From assembly GCF_030150285.1 (NCBI RefSeq), contig NZ_JASLGE010000097.1:1-64000 (forward strand): a stretch of DNA of 64,000 nucleotides. The letters are read 5' to 3'. The notes beneath the pieces are model-generated. The model worked only from the letters and a program-made list of their open reading frames with translations, had not been told where the DNA came from and made no database searches. Within the stretch, counting starts at the first letter, position 1. Each line of letters opens with the position of its first letter. Shown one piece after another: positions 34,512-43,184 of the stretch. Both the position numbers and the translations under genes were made by a program. The DNA is from Pseudomonas sp. Its GTDB lineage: Bacteria > Pseudomonadota > Gammaproteobacteria > Pseudomonadales > Pseudomonadaceae.

Positions 34512-35127
34512 TCGACTGGCGGGCCTGTTCGGCACTGATGGGCAGTACCGGTTCCAAATGGGTTTTGGTGCTGTCTTCTAGCGCAGTCTTCAGTTCGCGG
34601 GGCTTATTCATGGCCGCCTTGATGCGGTTTTCACGCACGCGTCGGCTGGTTTGGCTGAAATGCTGCTGCAGTTTTTCCATGGCCACGTCATAGGGCTCGT
34701 TGCACAGCGTCAATTGCCGCTCGCGCTCCTGCAACGCCAGTTGCTTGGCCTCGTCATCGCCATAGCGGTCAATGCGAAAGCTTTTGCTCAAGTTGTAACC
34801 ATGAATACGGGTGGTCGCCCGCCAGTATTCAATATGGTTGGATTGAACCCGGTACACCCCCGGGTGGCCGCTGGTGTTGTGAGGCATCAATCGCTGGCGG
34901 CATTCATATGAAAACGAGAGCGGGGCTTTCAGTGCCAGCTCATCACGCAGGGCCTCGGCGGCTGCCAACGCGGCCGATTCGCCACCGTACTCAGCGAAAT
35001 TGAAGAGGTGCACATGGTTTCTTCCCGCGTGCTGGACATCGACTTTCCAGGCGTAGGGTTGGCCGTCAGGGTGTTTGGCGGCGTAAATGAAGCAATGATT
35101 GCGAGGTGTCAGGCTTTTTTTCTGCAT
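34480..35127 (-). CDS. AP2-like DNA-binding domain protein
   Basis: 215 residues. Two AP2-like units are visible: about 8-65 (YAWKVDV...HLFNFAEYGG...ALAAAEALRDEL) and about 85-135 (SGHPGVYRV...YWRATTRIHGYNLSKSF...EAKQLALQERERQL). The rest is a charged helical tail without recognisable nuclease or integrase domain. A DNA-binding or regulatory role is inferred from the fold only. AGGAG lies directly against an ATG at 35136, so the ATG at 35127 (9-base spacing) is preferred. It runs against gtrS and divergently from gtsA, between the regulator and transporter genes. Confidence 0.72.
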   Translation of the reverse strand: MQKKSLTPRNHCFIYAAKHPDGQPYAWKVDVQHAGRNHVHLFNFAEYGGESAALAAAEALRDELALKAPLSFSYECRQRLMPHNTSGHPGVYRVQSNHIEYWRATTRIHGYNLSKSFRIDRYGDDEAKQLALQERERQLTLCNEPYDVAMEKLQQHFSQTSRRVRENRIKAAMNKPRELKTALEDSTKTHLEPVLPISAEQARQSINRHFEANTK

Positions 35128-35357
35128 GGTGCACATCTCCTGATAGTGTCAGCATCCGTTCTTAAGAAGGGGTGATGAATAGCAGACTCGCTGAAGTTTT
35201 TTGCAGGTACAACGTGGGAAAACGACTTCGGGATGTGTCCTACAGGGAATGCGGAAAAAGCTTTACATGGAGTTGGGTGCAAGTCCAAACACGAGTCAGA
35301 ACACAGGGCTTGGGCCTGGCGAATAATCATCGGAACTCACACAAGTCGGTGCTCAAT

Positions 35358-35394
35358 GTCACCGTTTCGTGACAAATGCGCGTCTTTTCGTGAC
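35358..35394. promoter_or_regulatory. Direct and inverted repeats upstream of gtsA
   Basis: TTTCGTGAC occurs at 35365-35373 and again at 35386-35394, exactly 21 bases apart (two helical turns), as OmpR-family regulators prefer. GTCAC-N6-GTGAC (35358-35373) overlaps the first copy. Candidate GltR site, by inference. The rest of the 350-base spacer (35128-35477) shows nothing else besides the A-rich motif before gtsA. Confidence 0.45.
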
Positions 35395-35456
35395 GTGAGG
35401 CGCGACAGTGATGGATAGACTCATGGCAAGCGCAAGCAACAGACTTGCACCGCGAT

Positions 35457-35467
35457 AACAACAAGAA
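35457..35467 (+). promoter_or_regulatory. Candidate Hfq/Crc target before gtsA
   Basis: AACAACAAGAA directly overlaps the AAGAAAGG ribosome-binding site, a strong A-rich (AAnAAnAA) catabolite-repression motif. Confidence 0.6.
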
Positions 35468-35477
35468 AGGTTCTGAC

Positions 35478-36764
35478 ATGAATTCGTTCAATCGCCTCGC
35501 CGTTGTCATTTCTCTCGTTTCATTACTGCCCCTGAATGCCTATGCCGCTGATACCGCCCCCAAAGGCGAAGTTGAAGTGGTGCACTGGTGGACCTCGGGT
35601 GGTGAAGCCAAAGCCGTCGGTGTGCTTAAGGCCCTGATGGAGAAAGATGGCTTCGCCTGGAAAGACGGTGCGGTAGCCGGTGGCGGCGGTGCAGCGGCCA
35701 TGACCGTCCTCAAGACCCGCGCCGTCTCGGGCAACCCGCCTTCAGCCGCTCAAATCAAAGGCCCCGACTTGCAGGATTGGGGCGCATTGGGGTTACTGGC
35801 ACCGCTCGATGACGTGTCCAGCGCCAACCACTGGGACTCGCTGTTGTCCAAAACCGTGTCCGACATCATGAAAGTGGACGGCCATTACGTGGCCGTGCCA
35901 CTGAACATTCACCGCGTTAACTGGCTGTGGATCAACCCGCAGGTGTTCAAGAAAGCCGGGATCGACAAAGCACCGGCCACCCTTGAGGAACTGTATGCCG
36001 CGGGTGACAAACTTAAGGCCGCCGGTTTTATTCCGTTGGCACACGGCGGTCAGCCTTGGCAGGACAGCACAGTATTTGAAGACCTGGTGCTGAGCATCAT
36101 GGGGACCGATGGCTATAAGAAGGCTCTGGTCGACCTGGATGAAACCACGCTGACAAGCGCGCAGATGGCGGAAGTCTTCACGGCGCTGAAAAAACTCCAG
36201 GGGTATATGGACCCCGATGGCACCGGCCAGGACTGGAACCTGGAAGCCGCCAAAGTGATTAGCGGCAAGGCGGGTATGCAGATCATGGGGGACTGGGCCA
36301 AAAGCGAGTGGACCGCCGCAGGGAAAAAGGCGGGTACTGACTATGAGTGTGTACCGTTCCCAGGCACCCAAGGCAGCTTCATTTACAACATCGACTCCCT
36401 GGCCATGTTCAAGCTGGCCGGTAGCAAGAACACCCCCGGTAATATTGCGGCCCAGAATGACTTGGCCAAGGTCGTGCTTGAACCGCAATTCCAATACGTG
36501 TTCAACGAAAACAAAGGTTCCATCCCGGTGCGCAATGATCTGGACATGACCCGTTTCGACAGCTGTGGCCAGGCCTCTGCCAAGGATTTTGCCGCCGCCG
36601 ACAAGGCCGGCAAGCTGGAACCGAGCATGGCCCACAACATGGCCACATCGCTGGCCGTGCAGGGGGCCATTTTTGATGTCGTGAGCAACTTTATGAGCGA
36701 CAAAAATGCCGACCCGGCCAAGGCGGGTAAACAATTGGCGTCGGCGATCAAAGCCGCCCGGTAA
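35478..36764 (+). CDS. gtsA: Glucose ABC transporter, periplasmic binding protein
   Basis: 428 residues. Signal peptide ends near residue 24 (LNAYAAD). The mature protein is an extracellular solute-binding family 1 protein (VEVVHWWTSGGEAKAV, NLEAAKVISGKAGMQIMGDWAKSEW). It captures glucose that has crossed OprB. The ATG at 35478 has AAGAAAGG in front; an ATG 11 codons earlier is poorly placed. First gene of gtsABCD-oprB. Confidence 0.93.
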   Translation: MNSFNRLAVVISLVSLLPLNAYAADTAPKGEVEVVHWWTSGGEAKAVGVLKALMEKDGFAWKDGAVAGGGGAAAMTVLKTRAVSGNPPSAAQIKGPDLQDWGALGLLAPLDDVSSANHWDSLLSKTVSDIMKVDGHYVAVPLNIHRVNWLWINPQVFKKAGIDKAPATLEELYAAGDKLKAAGFIPLAHGGQPWQDSTVFEDLVLSIMGTDGYKKALVDLDETTLTSAQMAEVFTALKKLQGYMDPDGTGQDWNLEAAKVISGKAGMQIMGDWAKSEWTAAGKKAGTDYECVPFPGTQGSFIYNIDSLAMFKLAGSKNTPGNIAAQNDLAKVVLEPQFQYVFNENKGSIPVRNDLDMTRFDSCGQASAKDFAAADKAGKLEPSMAHNMATSLAVQGAIFDVVSNFMSDKNADPAKAGKQLASAIKAAR

Positions 36765-36862
36765 CGCCTCATTCTCTCGCCGCGTTCGCGCGGCCCCTTA
36801 TCTTTCGGTTCAGGCGGTGTCTGCGGGTGCAGAGGCCGGCGAACCCCTGTGGGAGCATTTCG

Positions 36863-37771
36863 ATGAGTGCTGTGGCGGTATTGCGCAAGGCCTCGCCGTT
36901 TGACGCGCTGCAACGCTGGTTGCCCAAGCTGGTGCTGGCACCGAGCATGCTGATCGTTCTGGTGGGGTTTTATGGCTACATTTTTTGGACGTTCCTGCTG
37001 TCGTTCACCAACTCCAGTTTTATGCCCAGCTACCAATGGGTCGGGTTACAGCAATACGCCCGGCTGATGGCCAATGATCGCTGGTGGGTGGCGAGCCAGA
37101 ACCTGGCGGTGTTTGGTGGCCTGTTTATTGTGATCAGCCTGGTGATTGGCGTGTTTCTGGCGGTGCTGCTTGACCAGCGAATTCGCAAAGAAGGATTTAT
37201 CCGCACGATTTACTTGTACCCCATGGCACTGTCGATGATCGTTACCGGCACGGCCTGGAAATGGCTGCTCAACCCCGGCTTGGGGCTGGACAAAATGCTG
37301 CGTGATTGGGGCTGGGAAGGCTTTCGTTTCGATTGGCTGCTGGACCAGGATCGGGTCGTTTACTGCTTGGTCATCGCTGCCGTGTGGCAGGCATCCGGAT
37401 TTGTGATGGCGATGTTTCTGGCCGGGTTGCGCGGGGTCGATCAATCGATTATTCGGGCAGCTCAAGTGGATGGTGCGAGCTTGCCTGTCATCTATTTGCG
37501 CATCGTGCTGCCGAGCCTGCGCCCGGTGTTTTTCAGCGCCTTTATGATCCTGGCGCACATCGCCATCAAGAGCTTTGACCTGGTGTCGGCGATGACGGCA
37601 GGCGGGCCGGGTTATTCGTCCGATTTGCCAGCCATGTTCATGTACAACTTCACCTTCAGTCGTGGGCAAATGGGTATTGGTTCAGCCAGCGCCATCATGA
37701 TGCTGGGGGCGATTCTGGCCATCCTCGTGCCTTACCTGTACTCCGAGCTGAGGAGCAAACGCCATGACTGA
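36863..37771 (+). CDS. gtsB: Glucose ABC transporter, permease
   Basis: 302 residues, six membrane helices (first LVLAPSMLIVLVGFYGYIF). The EAA loop, RAAQVDGASLPVIYLRIVLP, contacts the ATPase. MalF-type permease of the CUT1 family. GGGAGC precedes the ATG at 36863. It overlaps gtsC by 8 bases. Confidence 0.93.
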   Translation: MSAVAVLRKASPFDALQRWLPKLVLAPSMLIVLVGFYGYIFWTFLLSFTNSSFMPSYQWVGLQQYARLMANDRWWVASQNLAVFGGLFIVISLVIGVFLAVLLDQRIRKEGFIRTIYLYPMALSMIVTGTAWKWLLNPGLGLDKMLRDWGWEGFRFDWLLDQDRVVYCLVIAAVWQASGFVMAMFLAGLRGVDQSIIRAAQVDGASLPVIYLRIVLPSLRPVFFSAFMILAHIAIKSFDLVSAMTAGGPGYSSDLPAMFMYNFTFSRGQMGIGSASAIMMLGAILAILVPYLYSELRSKRHD

Positions 37772-38618
37772 CCTGACGCGCCGCTTCGGTGCATCGCGCT
37801 TGACCTTTAGCCGGGTGGCCATTTACGCCACCTTGATCCTGGCGGCGGCGGTGTACTTGATCCCGCTGGTGGTCATGCTGTTGACCAGCTTTAAAAGCCC
37901 GGAAGACATTCGTACCGGCAACCTGTTGAGCTGGCCGCAGGTGATTGATGGCATTGGCTGGATCAAGGCCTGGGACACGGTGGGCGGCTATTTCTGGAAC
38001 TCGGTGAAAATCACCGTGCCGGCGGTGCTGATCTCGACCTTTGTGGGGGCCATGAATGGCTACGTGCTGTCGATGTGGCGCTTTCGAGGTTCGCAACTAT
38101 TCTTCGGCCTGCTGCTGTTTGGCTGCTTCCTGCCGTTCCAGACCGTCTTGCTGCCGGCTTCGTTCACCATCGGCAAGCTGGGCCTGGCCAACACCACCAC
38201 GGGCCTGGTGCTGGTGCATGTGGTGTACGGGCTAGCGTTTACCACGCTGTTTTTCCGCAACTACTACGTGAGTATTCCGGATGCACTGGTCAAGGCGGCG
38301 CGCCTGGACGGTGCCGGCTTCTTCACTATTTTCGGGCGCATTCTACTGCCGATGTCAGTGCCGATCGTGATGGTGTGCCTGATCTGGCAGTTCACTCAAA
38401 TCTGGAACGACTTTTTGTTTGGCGTGGTGTTTGCCAGTGGTGATGCGCAGCCCATTACGGTGGCGTTGAACAACTTGGTCAACACCAGCACCGGGGCCAA
38501 GGAATACAACGTCGACATGGCGGCGGCCATGATTGCGGGGTTGCCGACGCTGCTGGTTTACATATTTGCAGGCAAGTATTTCCTGCGCGGGCTCACGTCC
38601 GGCGCGGTCAAGGGGTAA
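37764..38618 (+). CDS. gtsC: Glucose ABC transporter, permease
   Basis: 284 residues, MalG-type permease with six helices (first YATLILAAAVYLIPLVVMLL) and the EAA loop VKAARLDGAGFFTIFGRILLP. Partner of GtsB in the inner-membrane channel. GAGGAG lies before the start, inside the end of gtsB. gtsD follows by 3 bases. Confidence 0.93.
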   Translation: MTDLTRRFGASRLTFSRVAIYATLILAAAVYLIPLVVMLLTSFKSPEDIRTGNLLSWPQVIDGIGWIKAWDTVGGYFWNSVKITVPAVLISTFVGAMNGYVLSMWRFRGSQLFFGLLLFGCFLPFQTVLLPASFTIGKLGLANTTTGLVLVHVVYGLAFTTLFFRNYYVSIPDALVKAARLDGAGFFTIFGRILLPMSVPIVMVCLIWQFTQIWNDFLFGVVFASGDAQPITVALNNLVNTSTGAKEYNVDMAAAMIAGLPTLLVYIFAGKYFLRGLTSGAVKG

Positions 38619-38621
38619 GGC

Positions 38622-39782
<1,161 letters not shown>

Positions 39783-39824
39783 ATGCCGGCGCGCAAGGGT
39801 TTTGTGGCGCTGTCTGCGCACAAA

Positions 39825-39855
39825 AAAACGCCAGCAAGGACTTGGCGTTTTCTGG
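39825..39855 (+). terminator. Terminator or attenuator between gtsD and oprB
   Basis: AAAACGCCA (39825-39833) and TGGCGTTTT (39843-39851) pair over 9 bp with a short T-run. It may let part of the transcripts read on into oprB. Confidence 0.7.
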
Positions 39856-39890
39856 AATCAACGTAATTCGTGCTCGACATAATGGTTCAT

Positions 39891-39900
39891 AACAAAAAGA
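39891..39900 (+). promoter_or_regulatory. Candidate Hfq/Crc target before oprB
   Basis: AACAAAAAGA lies immediately before the ribosome-binding region (GAGGGTCTAGGG) of oprB. Confidence 0.5.
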
Positions 39901-39913
39901 CGAGGGTCTAGGG

Positions 39914-41263
39914 ATGAAAAAGCAACACGGCGCGACTCGGCGGGTTTGCCAACTGTCAGCGATGACAGCACTGCTTCTTTCTGCCCATGCGATGGCGGAC
40001 GAAGCGTTCAGTGCCGATTCGAAATGGATGACGGGCGACTGGGGCGGTGAGCGCACCCGGCTGATTGAGCAGGGCATCGACATCAAGGCCGACTACGTGG
40101 GTGAAGTCGGCGCGAACCTGGGCGGTGGCTACAACCATGACAAGACGGCGCGCTACAGCGATCAATTTGGCCTGGGCGTGGCCCTGGACCTGCAAAAGCT
40201 ATGGGGCTGGGACAACACCCAGGCCAAGATCCAGCTCACCAACCGTAACGGCCAGAACATCTCCAACGACCGTATCGGCGACCCGCGTGCCGGCACGCTG
40301 AGTTCGTCTCAGGAAGTCTACGGCCGTGGTCATATGGTGCGCCTGACCCAGTTGTACATTCAGCATCAGTTCCTCGACGGCAAGCTGGACGTCAAGGCCG
40401 GTTACTTCGGTGAGGGTGAAGACTTCAACACCTTCGCCTGCGACTTCCAAAACCTGGCGTTTTGTGGTTCGCAAGTGGGCAACTGGGCCACCAACATCTG
40501 GTACAACTGGCCGGTCAGCCAAGCGGCCCTGCGTGTGAAGTACAACATCACGCCCCAGTTCTATGCGCAGATCGGCGCGTACAACCAGAACCCTTCGCAA
40601 CTGGAGCACGGTAACGGCTTTAAACTCAGTGGCAGCGGCACCAAGGGCACCGTGCTGCCGGTCGAGCTGGTGTGGCTGCCGAAGGTCAATGACCTGCCGG
40701 GCGAATACCGTGTCGGTTACTACAAAAGCACCGCGCCCGCCAATGACCTGCGCGAAGACATCAATGGAGCCGATGCCGCCACCACAGGCCAGAGCTACCG
40801 TGTTCGTCACAGCAAGCACGGCTACTGGATCGTGGCGCAGCAACAGCTCACGAGCCATAACGGCGATGCTTCACGTGGTTTGAACATCGCGGTCAACGCC
40901 ACCTTTCACGACAAGGCCACCAATATCGTCGACAACTATCAGTCGCTGATGCTGGTGTACAAGGGACCGTTCGATGCGCGGCCCAAAGATGACATCGGCA
41001 TTGGTGCTGCCCGCATTCATGTCAACGGGGAAGTGAAGAAAAACGCTGAATTGGCCAACGCCGCCCTGGGGGTCACCGACTACAGTGATCCGCTGTACGC
41101 GCCACTGCGCTCGACCGAATATAACTACGAGCTCAACTACGGCATTCACGTGACCAACTGGCTGACCGTTCGCCCCAACCTGCAATACATCGCCCACCCG
41201 GGCGGCGTTGATCAGGTGGATAACGCATGGGTCGCGGGCCTGAAAATCCAGTCAACGTTCTAG
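39914..41263 (+). CDS. oprB: Carbohydrate-selective porin OprB
   Basis: 449 residues. Signal peptide ends near A28 (LLSAHAMA). The OprB family start, KWMTGDWGGERTRLIEQGID, is followed by a 16-strand barrel ending in QSTF with terminal Phe, typical of outer-membrane proteins. It lets glucose and related sugars pass to GtsA. Closed by a strong terminator. Confidence 0.95.
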   Translation: MKKQHGATRRVCQLSAMTALLLSAHAMADEAFSADSKWMTGDWGGERTRLIEQGIDIKADYVGEVGANLGGGYNHDKTARYSDQFGLGVALDLQKLWGWDNTQAKIQLTNRNGQNISNDRIGDPRAGTLSSSQEVYGRGHMVRLTQLYIQHQFLDGKLDVKAGYFGEGEDFNTFACDFQNLAFCGSQVGNWATNIWYNWPVSQAALRVKYNITPQFYAQIGAYNQNPSQLEHGNGFKLSGSGTKGTVLPVELVWLPKVNDLPGEYRVGYYKSTAPANDLREDINGADAATTGQSYRVRHSKHGYWIVAQQQLTSHNGDASRGLNIAVNATFHDKATNIVDNYQSLMLVYKGPFDARPKDDIGIGAARIHVNGEVKKNAELANAALGVTDYSDPLYAPLRSTEYNYELNYGIHVTNWLTVRPNLQYIAHPGGVDQVDNAWVAGLKIQSTF

Positions 41264-41300
41264 GCATCCGCGACTAAGTTTCTTGCTCCTTGTTCCCTCC

Positions 41301-41330
41301 AGCGGATAGCCTTGGCTATCCGCTTTTTTA
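41301..41330 (+). terminator. Rho-independent terminator after oprB
   Basis: AGCGGATAGCC (41301-41311) and GGCTATCCGCT (41314-41324) form an 11-bp stem followed by TTTTT. Confidence 0.88.
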
Positions 41331-41369
41331 TAGCGTGCACACCGGCATGATTTTCAGGACATGTGGCAC

Positions 41370-42233
41370 ATGCATGAGCATCCGCTTCACCGTTTTTTCA
41401 AATCCCGGCGCGAGCAACCGATTTTTCAGTGGGAACGCTTTCAGCAGCGCGACGTGCTGGTGATCGACCACCCGCACTGTCAGGCGGTTTTCAGTCGCCA
41501 AGGCGCACAATTGTTGCACTTCAAACCCACCGGGCAAAAACCTTGGCTGTGGTGCGCTGCGAAGTGGCCGCAGGTGGGAGCCATTCGCGGTGGTGTGCCG
41601 ATTTTTTGGCCGTGGTATGGGCGCCACCCCCATGAGAACGCATGGCCCTGTCATGGTTGGGCACGGTTGATTGACTGGAAACTGGTGGACAGCAGTGCGG
41701 ACGAAGAGGGCGTCAGCCTGCATTGGCGTTTGCAATTGTGTGATTGGCAAGTGGATTTGCACGCACGCCTGGGCGAAGAGATGGAGCTGCGGTTGAGCAC
41801 CGAACATCAGGATGATGAGCCTTGTCAGGTCAGCCAGGCCCTGCGGGCCTATTGGCGTATTGGTGACGTGGCCGAGGTAGCGCTATCCGGCCTGGACGGT
41901 GCACGCGGCTATGATCAGCTCAACCGCGAAGCGTGCTTGCAGCAGGGCGAATTGCGGGTTGAGGGCGGCTGCCAGCGTGTGTTTCAGCACGAAGGTGAAA
42001 TGCAACTCAACGACCATGCCTGGCAGCGTGCGCTTGGCATTGACACCGGAGACACCGGCAACACGGTAGTCTGGCACCCGGGCAAGCGGCCGTTGCTGGG
42101 CGTCAGTTGGAATGAAGTGATGGGCTTTGTGTGTGTCGAGTCCACCAGCGGGGAGGGCAGCGGCCAGAGCCTGGCCCCGGGTGAACAAGCACACCTGAGC
42201 TTGCAGGCACGGGCGAGGTTGGTGGAGGCTTGA
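41370..42233 (+). CDS. D-hexose-6-phosphate mutarotase (YeaD type)
   Basis: 287 residues in the aldose-1-epimerase fold. Motifs are IRGGVPIFWPWYG, the HGWAR segment with a catalytic His, and NTVVWHPG near the C-terminus. It equilibrates alpha and beta anomers of glucose-6-phosphate, preparing substrate for Zwf. A start at 41361 is possible, but AGGA (41356-41359) is better spaced for 41370. It closes the glucose uptake block on this side; the next gene is the inserted toxin pair. Confidence 0.88.
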   Translation: MHEHPLHRFFKSRREQPIFQWERFQQRDVLVIDHPHCQAVFSRQGAQLLHFKPTGQKPWLWCAAKWPQVGAIRGGVPIFWPWYGRHPHENAWPCHGWARLIDWKLVDSSADEEGVSLHWRLQLCDWQVDLHARLGEEMELRLSTEHQDDEPCQVSQALRAYWRIGDVAEVALSGLDGARGYDQLNREACLQQGELRVEGGCQRVFQHEGEMQLNDHAWQRALGIDTGDTGNTVVWHPGKRPLLGVSWNEVMGFVCVESTSGEGSGQSLAPGEQAHLSLQARARLVEA

Positions 42234-42244
42234 GTGCGTGCTCT

Positions 42245-42285
42245 ACACCTTACTGATTTACGTGCGGGTGTAATCAGTAAGGTGT
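42245..42285. repeat. Perfect 14-bp inverted repeat at the toxin-locus border
   Basis: ACACCTTACTGATT (42245-42258) and AATCAGTAAGGTGT (42272-42285) around a 13-base loop, 12 bases past the mutarotase stop. It may terminate the mutarotase mRNA; its location at the edge of the inserted unit is notable. Confidence 0.55.
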
Positions 42286-42340
42286 CTTTGAGGTCATTAG
42301 GTTCTGTACGCAATGTATCTGCGCTCGGTGATGCTGCGTT

Positions 42341-42414
42341 GAAAACAGGCTCAGAATGCTCATTTACACCACGTAAAGTCGTACGCGACCCCGGCCGTTC
42401 CTCGCCTGTTTTTC
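42341..42414. repeat. Imperfect inverted repeat beside the toxin gene
   Basis: GAAAACAGGC (42341-42350) and GCCTGTTTTTC (42404-42414) match except for one extra T. The enclosed CTCATTTACACCACGTAAAG is a sequence type common in Pseudomonas intergenic repeats. Possible terminator for the toxin operon on the minus strand. Confidence 0.4.
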
Positions 42415-42434
42415 GCTAGAAAACAATGTGCCCA

Positions 42435-43184
42435 CTAATACATGCTCGCTATTTTGATGAGCAACGGCTGTGTCTTGTCTGACAGAGCCCATGAAGTGTG
42501 TGCGTCGAAAAGTTGTTGGGCAAAGCGTGGGTTTTTTTGCGCATAGGCAAGGTAGCGAGTTGCTGTAGTGAACGAGTCTGCATTGTTTTTTGACAGATTT
42601 ATATTGGCCGATTTTTTTACCTTCTGCTCCTGTGTCAGAGGCTCTCCGGCTATTTCTCCTTCCAGCATAGGCAAGGCGGCCAAGTCGACCAGGTTGTGAT
42701 AGCCAGGGGTGTGTTTGACCAAGATGTATTTGACATCTTCAGTCTTCAACGTGCCGTGAGAGAGTTCGTGAATAGCGATATGTGCAATATGCTCTACACT
42801 CAAGTGCGGCAGATCACTGATTTCTTTGATTTTTTGGGTGTACGCTGTCATGTATTTGAGGCGGCTATTGTTTTCGTTATCGTATTTCAATACATCAAGC
42901 TCGGCTGCTGCGTCTTCATTGGTTGCCTTGATTTTTTTGTATTCAATATTTTTTGACGTTTTGAGTTGTTTGAGTCCGTCGCTTACTTTTTCTATTTGCG
43001 CGGACCAGCGATCCAGATACGACACGTCAAGTGTGCCGCCGAAAAAAATCTGACCGATGTGTAAGGCTGTACTGGAATTCTGCTCTTTCTTTAGAAATTC
43101 CTGGGCCTGGCCCAAGCGCTCAATGGCCAGCTTTTTGGCTTTTTTGAAGGTTTTGATTTCCGCGCGAGCTTCACTGGAATCCAA
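42435..43184 (-). other. Hypervariable toxin domain of the C subunit (AT-rich)
   Basis: The last 249 codons of the TccC-like gene. Base composition falls well below the neighbouring core (runs such as TTTTTTTGTATTCAATATTT around 42930), the usual sign of an exchanged Rhs tip. Residues 659-780 are lysine-rich and helical; the zinc-site candidate lies in 780-865. Confidence 0.75.
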
